Below are positions 9,753-18,579 of a DNA stretch of 64,000 bases, piece by piece. The stretch lies in the NCBI RefSeq assembly GCF_000092065.1, contig NC_009368.1, forward strand, positions 1 to 64,000. Direction: 5' to 3'. The DNA is from Ostreococcus lucimarinus CCE9901. Lineage: Eukaryota; Chlorophyta; Mamiellophyceae; Mamiellales; Bathycoccaceae. Each line of letters starts with the position of its first letter. The first letter of the stretch is position 1. The position numbers and the translations under genes are program-made. The notes beneath the pieces are model-generated. The model saw nothing but the letters and a program-made list of their open reading frames with translations, made no database searches and had not been told where the DNA came from.

Positions 9753-10479
9753 ATGGCGACCGAACGCACGTACATCATGATCAAGTGCGTGTGCGAAACG
9801 CGACGCGCGCGAGGCGCGATCGTGAACGATCGACGCGCGCGAGACGTCGTGCTTCTCGCGCGGCGACGCGACGCGACGCGACGCGACGCGACGGCGCGAT
9901 CGAACGACGACGGATGATTGGACGGATGGTTGGATCCATCGGACCGCGCGAAACCCATTCGGCATCGAATCGATGACGAAAGTGCTTCACACGACTGAAC
10001 CGCGCGCGCGCACGCGGTACAAAGACTGACGGATCACGCGCGTGCGCTCGCGGTGCAGGCCGGATGGCGTCCAACGCGGGTTGGTCGCGGAAATCATCGC
10101 GCGCTTCGCTCGCAAAGGGTTCACCTTGCGGGCGTTGAAGATGCAAAACGTGAGCAAGGAACACGCGGAGAAGCACTACGCGGATTTGAGCTCTAAACCG
10201 TTCTTCGGTGGGTTGGTTTCTTACATGTGCTCCGGTCCGGTCGTCGCCATGGTGTGGGAAGGCAAGGACGTCGTGAAGACGGGCCGAAAGATTATCGGCG
10301 CCACCAACCCGGCGGCGAGCGAACCGGGTACGATTCGCGGCGATTTCTGCATCGAAGTCGGTCGTAACGTCATCCACGGCTCCGATGCCGTTGAAAGCGC
10401 GAACCACGAAATCGCTCTTTGGTTCCCGGAGGGCGTGTGCGAGTACGAATCTTGCGCCAAGGCGTGGATCTACGAATAA
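9753..10479 (+). CDS. NDK: Nucleoside diphosphate kinase, one intron (CDS 9753-9784 + 10059-10479)
   Basis: Spliced gene giving 150 residues, the standard length of group I NDP kinases. Exon 1 (32 nt) encodes the start through MIK. A GTGCGT donor at 9785 and a CAG acceptor ending at 10058 define a 274-bp intron, and exon 2 resumes as PDGVQRGLV, restoring the family sequence exactly. The active-site histidine lies in [12 protein letters not shown], next to the typical [14 protein letters not shown] nucleotide-binding segment. The enzyme transfers the gamma phosphate from ATP to other NDPs through phospho-histidine. With no transit peptide it is probably cytosolic. The first exon carries only 10 full codons, so an intron-blind gene call would miss it. 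Confidence 0.96.
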
Positions 10480-10702
10480 ATGTAGACGCTCGACTCGCGC
10501 GTCGTCGAGGCGAACGTCGGGTCCGACCGCCGCGTGAAGACGACGCCATGCGATTAATACTAAATCATCCAAATAACAAATCGTGGTCGTACCGTCGTCC
10601 TCGTCCTCGTCACAACTTTGTTTGTGTCTCGCTCGTCACGCTCGTCTCTGCGCGCTCCGCGCGCGTCCGCACTTCGCGCCGCCGCGGGCGCGTCGTCCGT
10701 CG

Positions 10703-12301
10703 ATGGACGCCCCTAAACCGATCGCCGCGACGACGCACACCGTCGACGATGAGACCGTCACGCTCGCGCAGCGTCGCCAGGCGCAGAGTTCGTTCCTCGC
10801 GCGCGTCGCCGGCGGTGTGTTAGTCCTCACCGTGTTGGTTGGGTGGCGGTTGATGATTGGCCTCAACACGCTCGCCATCGATCCTCGGACGATGAAGATG
10901 CGGCAGGACTTTGCGGGGTTGGTGAACGCGCGAGACCTCGCGCGCGAGCGCGCGTCATCGTCGTCTACGCAGGCGATGCGCGCGACGAAACGTCTCGCCG
11001 AGAACGCGAGCGCGAGCGCGGCGACCGCGCCGACGAAGAACGCACCGACGAAGAACGCCGCCGAGCCCGGCGACTTCTCGTCGTCGTTGCGTCGACTGCA
11101 AGGCATGGAGGAGGACTTGGACTTCATCGGGCGCGCCGGCGTGCCAGACGCAGGACGAAAAAATCCGTGTTGGACGACTGGCGACTCGACGCCGCCGATG
11201 TGTTTGCCGTACTTTTACATCCTCGGCGCGTGGCAGAGCGGGACTGAGGAATTAGGCTCAAGACTTCTCGCGGGCGCGCCCACGGTCGGCGTCGTGCGCG
11301 CGCCGCATTTTTGGAACGAACACACGAAGACGCTCGAAAATTACGCAAATACTTTCGCGAGCGTCGCGACGATGGAGAGAAACGTCGTCGCGGGCGACGC
11401 CTCGCCCGGATACCTCGCGACGTCGTGGAGCGAATCCATACGGTTTCATCGAGCGTACTTGGATCACATGCGAGATTGTTGGGCGGAGTGTCAAACTAAG
11501 AGCTCAAAGTTTGAAGACGACGAGAGCGCGAAGGACACGGCGGATGAAGACGCGGCGCGACGAGGGACGTCGCGCGCGTCGCCGCGTAGAAGATGCATCG
11601 ACGGCGTGGAAGGGGATCCCAAAGCGCCGGGATGCGTAGGAGAGGCGAACGCAAAGGATCCTTACGACGAGAGCGGCGGGCACGGGCTATCGCTTCCGCA
11701 TCTGATGTCAACGGTGTACGGTTCGTCACCGCCGCGTTTCGTCGTTATCGTACGCGAACCGGGCGCGCGCCTGCATTCGGCGTTTTGGCATTACGAACAT
11801 TACAAGAAACAATATGGTGCCAACGAAGACGGTTTCGCGGCGTACGCGGAACAGATGATGACGATGTTTCAAAAGTGTCTCGACCGAGGCAATCCGTTGA
11901 GAGGATGCGCGAATCGTTTTGAGACGTATTCACCCGAGTTCGAAGCCGTGTTTTACCACGCCGACGCGCTGATCAAATCCATGTACGACGTCTTCCTCGA
12001 AACGTGGCTCGATGTTTTCCCGCGCGAGTCCTTCCTCGTCGTCAAGGGCGAAGATTTATGGAGCGACGACGTCAACACGTCAACAGCGGCGATGCGTCGC
12101 GTGCTGAAGCACTTGGACCTCGACGCGAGCGACGAAACCGCGCGACGTCTCGCGACGATGAACGCGACGTCGAACGACTGGCGATTCGCGCGAGACGATC
12201 CCGAACGCGTCATGCGCGACGACATTCGCACGAAACTGGACGCGTTTTTCGCCCCACGGCTCCAGCGATTGGCGACTCTCGTCGGCGAAGACCTCTATTG
12301 A
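10703..12301 (+). CDS. Type II membrane sulfotransferase (carbohydrate-type)
   Basis: A protein of 532 residues. A short cytosolic tail is followed by one hydrophobic helix at about residues 33-54, giving a Golgi type II topology. The luminal part starts with a Ser/Ala-rich stem, then a sulfotransferase core: a 5'-phosphosulfate loop-like motif AWQSGTEEL near 176 and a 3'-phosphate-binding segment VIVREPGARLHSAFWHY near 351. This resembles GalNAc4S-6ST and other carbohydrate sulfotransferases that use PAPS. The usual lysine of the phosphosulfate loop is replaced by Gln/Ser, so either the loop is variant or the alignment is off. A cysteine-rich insert (DCWAEC, RRRCIDG, GCVG) precedes the second motif. 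The substrate is probably a secreted or surface glycan. Confidence 0.78.
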   Translation: MDAPKPIAATTHTVDDETVTLAQRRQAQSSFLARVAGGVLVLTVLVGWRLMIGLNTLAIDPRTMKMRQDFAGLVNARDLARERASSSSTQAMRATKRLAENASASAATAPTKNAPTKNAAEPGDFSSSLRRLQGMEEDLDFIGRAGVPDAGRKNPCWTTGDSTPPMCLPYFYILGAWQSGTEELGSRLLAGAPTVGVVRAPHFWNEHTKTLENYANTFASVATMERNVVAGDASPGYLATSWSESIRFHRAYLDHMRDCWAECQTKSSKFEDDESAKDTADEDAARRGTSRASPRRRCIDGVEGDPKAPGCVGEANAKDPYDESGGHGLSLPHLMSTVYGSSPPRFVVIVREPGARLHSAFWHYEHYKKQYGANEDGFAAYAEQMMTMFQKCLDRGNPLRGCANRFETYSPEFEAVFYHADALIKSMYDVFLETWLDVFPRESFLVVKGEDLWSDDVNTSTAAMRRVLKHLDLDASDETARRLATMNATSNDWRFARDDPERVMRDDIRTKLDAFFAPRLQRLATLVGEDLY

Positions 12302-12357
12302 GAACATTGATTTGTATTGTACAACACCCGCGCGCGCTTCGCTCGCCTCGCCTCGCC

Positions 12358-12658
12358 TCACCGCGTCGGCGTCACCACACCGATCGCTCGCTCCACCCGT
12401 CGTCCTCTCGCCGTCGTCGTTCGCTCGCTCCAAAACGCGCCGTCGCGCTCCGGCGCCCCCACGTTCGCCGCGCTCGTCTCGCCGTCGCTCATCGCCCACG
12501 CGCTCGCGCTCGCCCCGATCACCAGCGCGCACACCGCCAAAACGCTCGCGCACCGCGCGAACCTTTCCATCGCGCGTCTTCCCGCGCGTTCGCGCGTCTT
12601 CTCGATCCCCATCGCGTCGTCGTCGTCGCCGACGTCCCACGCCGCGTCGCACGTCCAT

Positions 12659-12696
<38 letters not shown>

Positions 12697-12741
12697 GCGC
12701 TCGCGGTCGCGCGTCGTCGCGGGCTTCGATCGCGTCAGCAT
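12358..12741 (-). CDS. Hypothetical small protein with a poly-Thr tract and one hydrophobic segment
   Basis: A possible 127-residue protein. Its N-terminus includes a Thr11 tract encoded by a trinucleotide repeat (about 12660-12693), then a twin-Arg followed by a hydrophobic stretch ending in ASAWA near residue 77. The layout resembles a bipartite thylakoid-lumen targeting peptide with an AxA cleavage site, or a single membrane anchor. No family is recognised. The opposite strand of this GC-rich stretch is also open, so coding status rests on composition only. If real, its stop lies 57 bp from the sulfotransferase stop and it points away from the ABC1-kinase gene. Confidence 0.35.
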
Positions 12742-13311
12742 CGTCGCGCGCCGCGCGATGCCGCGTCTCGGACGACGACCGACGACGCGTCGTTCGCCCG
12801 CTCGACGCGCGCGCGACGACCCGACGACGGACGACGGCGAAAAAGACGAACGGCGGCACGGCGGAACGGCGGAACGGACGGATGGAAACACGGACCCCTG
12901 GGGTTTAGTGAGGGTGGTGATTCGACGACGTCGCCCCCGCCGGCGCGTCACTCCGCGCGTGCGATCGACGACGACGATGCGGCGATGGCGCGAGGCGACG
13001 ACGACGCTCGAACGCGTCGCGTCCGCGTCGGCGCGATGCGCGGCGACGGCGTCGACCTCGCGGGCGACGATCGCGGCGACGACGCGGGCGGCGAGCGCGG
13101 CGACGACGCGGGCGACGGCGACGCGGGCGGCGAGGAGCGTCGAGACGACGACGGTGGCGACGCGAGCGATTGCGGGACGCGCGACGAGGGACGCTGCGCG
13201 CGGCGGCGGCGACGCGCGGACGACGAGGTCGAAGGCGCTGGGCGGCGGCGGCGGCGGCGGCGCTGGGCGGCGCGGCGTTATTCCACGGGCTGGGCGCGGT
13301 GTTTAGAACGA
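12742..13311. other. GC-rich 5' region of the ABC1-kinase gene, probable missing N-terminus
   Basis: No certain gene. On the plus strand the sequence after ATG 12977 reads like a long chloroplast transit peptide (Ala/Thr/Arg/Ser with almost no acidic residues) up to a GGC run near 13240. The next 70 bases read as a hydrophobic Ala/Gly/Leu helix in the +1 frame, and the kinase frame starts one further base on. I read this as the true N-terminus of the ABC1 kinase carried in three frames, through sequence errors or an intron. Coordinates inside it are uncertain. Confidence 0.4.
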
Positions 13312-15150
13312 ATGCGCGCGAACGACGGCGTCGTCGCGGACGCGGACGCGGCGAACGAACTCGCCGTCGTGGACGCGGCGAGCGAACGCAAGTCGTGGGC
13401 GCACGCGGCGAAGACGTGGGCGCGCGCGGCGCAGTTGTGCGTCGTCTTCTCGCCGCTCGCGCTCTTGGCGCCGATTTTACTTCGCGACGGATGGACGTGG
13501 GGGAATGAGCTCTGGTACGGGCTCTTGCGTCGAATTCTCGAAGCGTCGGGACCGGCTTTCATCAAGTGGGGTCAGTGGGCGAGCACGAGATACGACGTCT
13601 TCCCGGCGGCTTTGTGCCGCGAGCTCGAGCGCTTGCAGGCGGGCGCGCCCGAGCATAGCTGGAAAGAGACGAAGGCAATTTTAGAACGCTCGTACGGCGT
13701 CGGAGCCGACGGTAAGCTGAACAAGTTTGAGGAGATCTTCGAGTGGTTCGATGAGAAAGTGCTCGCGAGCGGGTCGGTGGCGCAAATTCACCGCGCTCGG
13801 CTCAAGCCGGGCGTCGCAGAGGAGCATCTCACCGCCACCGAATTCGCGTTGCGACTGACGCGTTCGGTCGGAGCCGGGATTGAACTCGTGATGAGTGGAC
13901 AGATTTCTCGAGCAGCGATGGGTATGCTCGAGGAATGGCGAGACGGCGCCGCGGGCATGGGTCGAGAAGTCGAGCGGCTCGTCAACGGGCGCATTCGTCG
14001 CGGCGGGCAAAAACGCGAAGTCGCCGTCAAGGTTCGACACCCGGGCGTGGTTGACGCGCTGACGCGTGATTTCGAAATACTGGTGTGGATGGCCGGTCTT
14101 TCAAAAAGCATCAAATGGCTCGAGCCTTTGCAACTCGAAAATACGATTCAACAGTTCGGCGTGCACATGCTTCAGCAAGTCGATTTCAGGCACGAGGCGG
14201 ACAACTTGGACAAGTTTCGAAAGAGCTTTTTACTCATGCCGGCGATTAGTTTCCCTACGCCGATCCCAGGGTTAGCGACGGAGGAGATTTTGGTGGAGAC
14301 GTACGAGGAGGGCGTGAGCATTGCCTCTTATTTGCTCTCCCCCGAAGCAGACAAGGAGATGCTCGGAAGCGAGCAAAACAAAACGCTCGCAGGTTTGGGA
14401 GTGAAAACGTTGTTCAAGATGCTCATCGATGACAACTTTTTGCACGCAGACTTACACCCGGGTAATATTCTCGTTCGGTTACCTAACGGCGTCGCGCACA
14501 CGCTTTCGAGCATCGTGCGCGGAAACGCGTCGACGTCCTTGAAGGATCTCGCCGACGTCGACGGCGAGTCGACGTCGACGCTCTCCGACGCGTCGCCAGA
14601 AATCATCATTTTAGACACTGGTTTGGCGACGCGGCTGACGCCGTTTCATCAAGCATCGCTCGCGAAGATGTTTCACGCCATCGTTACGTGGGATGGGTCC
14701 ACGGTCGCCGACTCCATCTTGTCTTTTGCCGACAACGTCAAGGCGAATGTCGATTACACGGATTTCCGAGCCGACATCGCGAAAGCGGTGGACCAATTTT
14801 CGTCTACCACGCCGCGTGCTGGCGAGTGTATGGGGGCGATATTTGAAACCGTGCAAAAGTACCATTTGTGTTTAGATCCCAACGTGATGATCGCGGTCGT
14901 GACCGTGATGGTGCTGGAGGGCTGGCAGTGGCGGTTGGACCCGACGGTGAACATTCTCGACTACCTCGACGACGTGCTGAAGGCGAGCGCGCGCAAGTAC
15001 GCGAGACTGGCAATCGCGGATTATGCGCTCAGAGATATGTGGTCACCTTTTAGCGAACCGAACGCGTTCTCCGCGACGGCAGCGGACCCGATGGCGGCTT
15101 TAAAAGCTCAAGGCGACGACTACGTCGGCGCCGCGGTGTACGGAATGTAG
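13312..15150 (+). CDS. ABC1/UbiB-family atypical kinase (ADCK-like)
   Basis: The clearly coding part is 612 residues from ATG 13312. A hydrophobic segment lies at about 39-58. Diagnostic ABC1 motifs follow: KWGQ near 85 (the KxGQ motif), the catalytic-lysine region EVAVKVRHPG near 237, HADLHPGN near 379 and the metal-binding LDTG near 434. These kinases regulate ubiquinone or plastoquinone and tocopherol metabolism in mitochondria and plastids. Many bind ATP with weak or no protein kinase activity. An insertion of about 50 residues between HADLHPGN and LDTG is Ser/Thr/Asp-rich. The N-terminus, including targeting, probably lies upstream in other frames. The stop codon is only 10 bp from that of the convergent deacylase gene. 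Confidence 0.88.
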   Translation: MRANDGVVADADAANELAVVDAASERKSWAHAAKTWARAAQLCVVFSPLALLAPILLRDGWTWGNELWYGLLRRILEASGPAFIKWGQWASTRYDVFPAALCRELERLQAGAPEHSWKETKAILERSYGVGADGKLNKFEEIFEWFDEKVLASGSVAQIHRARLKPGVAEEHLTATEFALRLTRSVGAGIELVMSGQISRAAMGMLEEWRDGAAGMGREVERLVNGRIRRGGQKREVAVKVRHPGVVDALTRDFEILVWMAGLSKSIKWLEPLQLENTIQQFGVHMLQQVDFRHEADNLDKFRKSFLLMPAISFPTPIPGLATEEILVETYEEGVSIASYLLSPEADKEMLGSEQNKTLAGLGVKTLFKMLIDDNFLHADLHPGNILVRLPNGVAHTLSSIVRGNASTSLKDLADVDGESTSTLSDASPEIIILDTGLATRLTPFHQASLAKMFHAIVTWDGSTVADSILSFADNVKANVDYTDFRADIAKAVDQFSSTTPRAGECMGAIFETVQKYHLCLDPNVMIAVVTVMVLEGWQWRLDPTVNILDYLDDVLKASARKYARLAIADYALRDMWSPFSEPNAFSATAADPMAALKAQGDDYVGAAVYGM

Positions 15151-15160
15151 TTTTGTAGCA

Positions 15161-15628
15161 TCAATTTCTATTCTTCGAATCTAGGACTATAGTCACCGGC
15201 CCATCGTTAACGATGTGCACGTCCATCATCGCCCCGAACTCGCCGTCTTCAATCTTGCCAACCTTGTCTTTGTACTCTGAACGCGCTCGAGTCAAAAATC
15301 TTTCATACAGCTCCCGCGCCGCCGTTGGCGCCATAGCGCGGTGATAACTAGGCTTGTTCCCTTTCAACTCCGCGTGTAAGGTGAACTGCGATATGAACAA
15401 AACATCTCCCTCGATCGCCACGATAGAGCGCGCCCAGGACTTGTCGCCGTCGACATCATCAAAAAGTTTTGTGTTGAAGACTTTTCGCACGATGAACTCC
15501 ACGTCGTCATCGTCGTCATCGGCCGCGATTCCCACCAGCACGACGGCCCCGCGCGCTATGTCTCGTGTAACTCCGCTCGCGCGCACTCTCACCGATCCGC
15601 TCGCGCAGCGTTGGATCACCGCACGCAT
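15161..15628 (-). CDS. DTD: D-aminoacyl-tRNA deacylase
   Basis: A protein of 155 residues from ATG 15628 (MRAVIQR), the canonical DTD start; an ATG seven codons upstream is also in frame. The catalytic motif SQFTL (followed by HA where YG is usual) and the C-terminal NDGPVTI, which carries the Gly-cisPro-type cross-subunit pocket, are both present. The enzyme hydrolyses D-amino acids and glycine mischarged on tRNA. An Asp-rich loop (six Asp) sits near residue 40. The length is normal. Its 3' end meets the ABC1-kinase gene tail to tail across 10 bp. Confidence 0.93.
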   Translation of the reverse strand: MRAVIQRCASGSVRVRASGVTRDIARGAVVLVGIAADDDDDDVEFIVRKVFNTKLFDDVDGDKSWARSIVAIEGDVLFISQFTLHAELKGNKPSYHRAMAPTAARELYERFLTRARSEYKDKVGKIEDGEFGAMMDVHIVNDGPVTIVLDSKNRN

Positions 15629-16179
15629 ACTCGTCGCGAAGTAGTGCACTGTGAAGTGTTCTTATGCGCGCTGGAGCGTGCGAAACGTGCGACGATACGG
15701 CGAGCGTGCGGAACGCGACGATACGGCGAGCGTGTGGCGTGATCACCATCACCGCGCGCCGTCGCCGAGTGCGCGGCGATGCGCGTCGTCCCGGAGACGC
15801 CCGACGCGGACACTTGAGACTAGGCGCACACACGGATCATTTCGCAATCTTGGTCCGTGTGTCGTAGGACTCGCCGCGCGTCTCGACCCTCTCCAGACGC
15901 GACCGCACCGTCTTTTCCCGACGCAAAGGTACGCGAGCGACGACGACGACGACGCGCGCGCGCGACGACGACGTCCAAGACTTTGCTGGCGATCGGTATA
16001 GACGTCGTCAGAGCGCTCGACGGGCGCGCATCGCGCGCTCGAGGGCGCGCGATCGCGCGAGATCGCGCACAAACCCTCCAGCGCGACCGCGCGCGCGCGT
16101 CGATGGAGTCTCGCGAACGCGACACTGACCTCGAGCGGGTTCGTTTGACGCGCGCAGGGTTAGAACACCTTAATTAGAC
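15629..16179. other. Divergent promoter region, deacylase / ribosomal protein L37a
   Basis: 551 bp without a convincing gene; the open frames are Arg-rich and unsupported. A direct repeat of 19 bp (core CGACGATACGGCG, copies at 15690 and 15716, period 26) lies close to the deacylase start. The last 60 bp before the L37a ATG are AT-richer and probably 5' UTR. Nothing else is seen. Confidence 0.45.
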
Positions 16180-16629
16180 ATGGCGAAGCGCACTAAGAAA
16201 GTTGGTGCGTCCTCGCGCGAGACGTGACGCGGCGAACGCGGATGCCGCGTGTTTAGGGCTTGCGACGATGACGCTCGCGCGAGCGTCGCCCGCGCGCGAC
16301 TCGATCGCGATCGTCGTTCGCGGTGCGCGTGTGACGCAAATCACTGACAGAAATGTTTTCTTTCGTCAATCGCAGGCATCGTGGGCAAGTACGGCACGCG
16401 TTACGGCGCCTCCCTCCGTAAGGTCGTGAAGAAGCAAGAGGTTTCTCAACACTCGAAGTTCTTCTGCGACTTCTGCGGTAAGTACGGCATGAAGCGTAAG
16501 GCTGTCGGCATCTGGAGCTGCAAGGGGTGCAACAAGACCAAGGCGGGTGGTGCTTACAGCCTCAACACCGGCGGTTCGGTGACTGTGCGCTCCACCATTC
16601 GTCGTTTGAGAGAGGCGACTGAAAAGTAA
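16180..16629 (+). CDS. RPL37A: 60S ribosomal protein L37a (eL43), one intron (16180-16204 + 16376-16629)
   Basis: The spliced product is 92 residues, the normal length. Exon 1 encodes MAKRTKKVG (phase 1), with donor GTGCGT at 16205. The acceptor CGCAG ends at 16375 and exon 2 resumes [12 protein letters not shown]. The C4 zinc-binding site is visible as CDFCG and CKGC. It is a structural protein of the large cytosolic ribosomal subunit. The intron of 171 bp sits after the ninth codon, the early position common in algal ribosomal protein genes. Protein continuity across the junction fixes both splice sites. Confidence 0.97.
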
Positions 16630-16926
16630 TGGGCGTTTGGGGCGTCGCGCGCGGCGACGCGGGGGCGTGTGAACACGCGCCTCGCGCGTCTCGCGCGCAC
16701 GTTTCGCGCTCTCGAAACGCGCGCGTTTGACTACGCGGGTTTCTCATAGCTAGTTCGGTTTGTAATGCGAGCGGCGGTTCGTTTTCAACGCGGCGTTCCT
16801 CGCGCGCGGCGCGTCCTCCCCGCGCCTACCGCGGGCTGGGATTGAACGGACGTTGACCCGGTCGAATAGGGGTTCCTAAGCTTCACTATTACTAAGCGCT
16901 ATGCATTCTAGTAGGTTCTGCGCATC
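16630..16926. other. Convergent 3' flank, L37a / SET protein
   Basis: 297 bp between two convergent stops. The left part is GC-rich and the right part (16860-16926) AT-richer. On the minus strand about 16835-16870 reads with a TTCAATCC core that recalls a tRNA T-loop, but no complete tRNA fold could be built. Nothing firm is seen. Confidence 0.4.
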
Positions 16927-18579
16927 TCACCGTCGCTCGCGCGGTGTGGACACGTGCGCGAGCGAGATTTTCGCAAACGCCGCGCTCGTAGCGACGTCTT
17001 CCATCTCGACCCGGCGCGCCTCGGCGAGCTTATACGCGCCCTGCAGGATTCTTTTGATACCCAGACGCCACGTGATGGCGAGCTTCAAGTTTTCGCTTCC
17101 GTCTTTCCACCCAAGGAGTGTTTCCTCGTCACTTTTTGCCGTCGTCGGAAAGCTCAACAGCCGCGCGGCGGCGGCGTCTCGAATCGCGGCGAACGCTTCG
17201 CGCTCGGCATCGCGACCGAGCGCACCACCTCTGCGCGCGACGTCTCGCATTTCTTTTTCGTTCATTCTCACGGACGAACGCTTTTTCGCGAACGCGATGC
17301 GCGCGTCGGCTAAATCGTCCCAATCGAAGCCGCCGACGAAGACTTTCAGGGACGTCGTGGTCTCGGCGCCGTCCACGGGGACGTCCAGGGCGTAGTAATC
17401 TTGAGGGTTCTCGTTCGGTCCGAGCGTGAATCCGTAAAACTCGAGAAGTTCCAGGTTGGTGTACTCGCCGTAGCACACGAAAATTTCCTCATCCGCGGCT
17501 ATCGACCGACGGCCGTCGGGCTGGCGCGCGGCGCGAAACGCAAACGTTTTCGATTCTTCGTCCCACGCCCCGTCTCCCGGTATCGGGTCCGTCGCGACCT
17601 CTCTTGACGACGCCGACGTCGTGTTTCCTTCGTTCACGCCGAACGCCGGCGCGCCGAGGACGTCGATCAAGATGGGCGGATCGTGCGGCGCGTAGTTGAA
17701 CATGTCGCCCATCGGACACAACGCGCCCGCCTCGTGAAACGGCACGGAGACCGCGCGCGAACTCACGGTCGCGCGCGCCCACTCGTATAACGCGAACGCC
17801 TCTCGCTCGTCTTCGCCGACGATGTCCACGACCTCTTTCTTCACGTCCTCGAACGCCTTCCGCAACGCCTCGCTCGCGCGCTTCGCCGTCGTCTCGGCGC
17901 GCGCGTCCTGCAGCGCCGCTCGCTCCTCCTCCGACCACGTTTGCAGCAGATTATACCGCGCGGGCATCGACGCGACGTACGGCGCGAACGCATCGCTCGC
18001 TCCCGCGCATCGGTGTCGCAGCAATTTCAACGCCAGCTCGTCCGTCGGCTTCATCTTTACCCTCGCGTCCTCGCTCGCGTCTCGCGCGTCGCACGCGATC
18101 ATCGCGTCGCGCGGCGCGACGATCAAGTTTTTCGTCTCCCGCGTCGCGCCGTCGATCGTTTCGCGCGCGAACACGCCTCTCCGCGTCGTCGTCCCCGTCG
18201 TCGCGCGCGCCGTCGTCTCGCGCACGCGCAGCGCGTCGTCGTTCCACGACACCCCTCGCGCGCGCGCCCATCGCGCGAGCGCCGCCGTCGCGTCGTCCGT
18301 CGTCGTCGTCGTCGTCGGTCGCGCCGTCGCGTCGGTCGCGTCGCCGAGTCGGCCGGTCGCTCGGTCGTCGGCGTCGACGTCTGGTTCGCCGACGGCGCGC
18401 GCGATTCGAACTTTTTCGCGACGCGCCAATCCATCCGACGCGGCGCCGTCCAGGGTGCGATTGGATTTGAAATCGTCGCTCGCGACGCGACGCACGTCGA
18501 CGCGAGTCCGCGGTGACGCGCGCGCGCGCGGTGATCGCGCGCGCGCGATTCGGTGCGCGCGCGCGTCCCGGACCGCCAT
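16927..18579 (-). CDS. SET-domain methyltransferase, Rubisco LSMT/SETD3-like
   Basis: A protein of 550 residues from ATG 18579. The N-terminal 100 residues are Arg/Ala-rich and plastid-like. A split SET domain follows: GVFARETI near the start, then GDMFNYAPHDPP (the NHxP-like motif in the form NYAPHDPP), and EEIFVCYGEYTNLELLEFYGF, which carries the catalytic Tyr and the substrate-pocket tail. The C-terminal helical region matches the Rubisco-LSMT substrate-binding domain. Members methylate lysines of Rubisco or aldolase, or actin histidine in SETD3. The start codon overlaps head to head with that of aspartate carbamoyltransferase inside a CCATGG. The exact substrate cannot be read from sequence. 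Confidence 0.83.
   Translation of the reverse strand: MAVRDARAHRIARARSPRARASPRTRVDVRRVASDDFKSNRTLDGAASDGLARREKVRIARAVGEPDVDADDRATGRLGDATDATARPTTTTTTDDATAALARWARARGVSWNDDALRVRETTARATTGTTTRRGVFARETIDGATRETKNLIVAPRDAMIACDARDASEDARVKMKPTDELALKLLRHRCAGASDAFAPYVASMPARYNLLQTWSEEERAALQDARAETTAKRASEALRKAFEDVKKEVVDIVGEDEREAFALYEWARATVSSRAVSVPFHEAGALCPMGDMFNYAPHDPPILIDVLGAPAFGVNEGNTTSASSREVATDPIPGDGAWDEESKTFAFRAARQPDGRRSIAADEEIFVCYGEYTNLELLEFYGFTLGPNENPQDYYALDVPVDGAETTTSLKVFVGGFDWDDLADARIAFAKKRSSVRMNEKEMRDVARRGGALGRDAEREAFAAIRDAAAARLLSFPTTAKSDEETLLGWKDGSENLKLAITWRLGIKRILQGAYKLAEARRVEMEDVATSAAFAKISLAHVSTPRERR

Noticed and set aside
12004-13311. Upstream extension of the ABC1-kinase frame to 12004
   Set aside because: It overlaps the sulfotransferase coding end and is almost pure Arg/Asp/Ala low complexity. 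The kinase frame is only credible from about 13312.
16830-16880. Possible tRNA on the minus strand (TTCAATCC word)
   Set aside because: The T-stem does not pair, no D-arm or anticodon arm could be placed, and no permuted arrangement fitted either.
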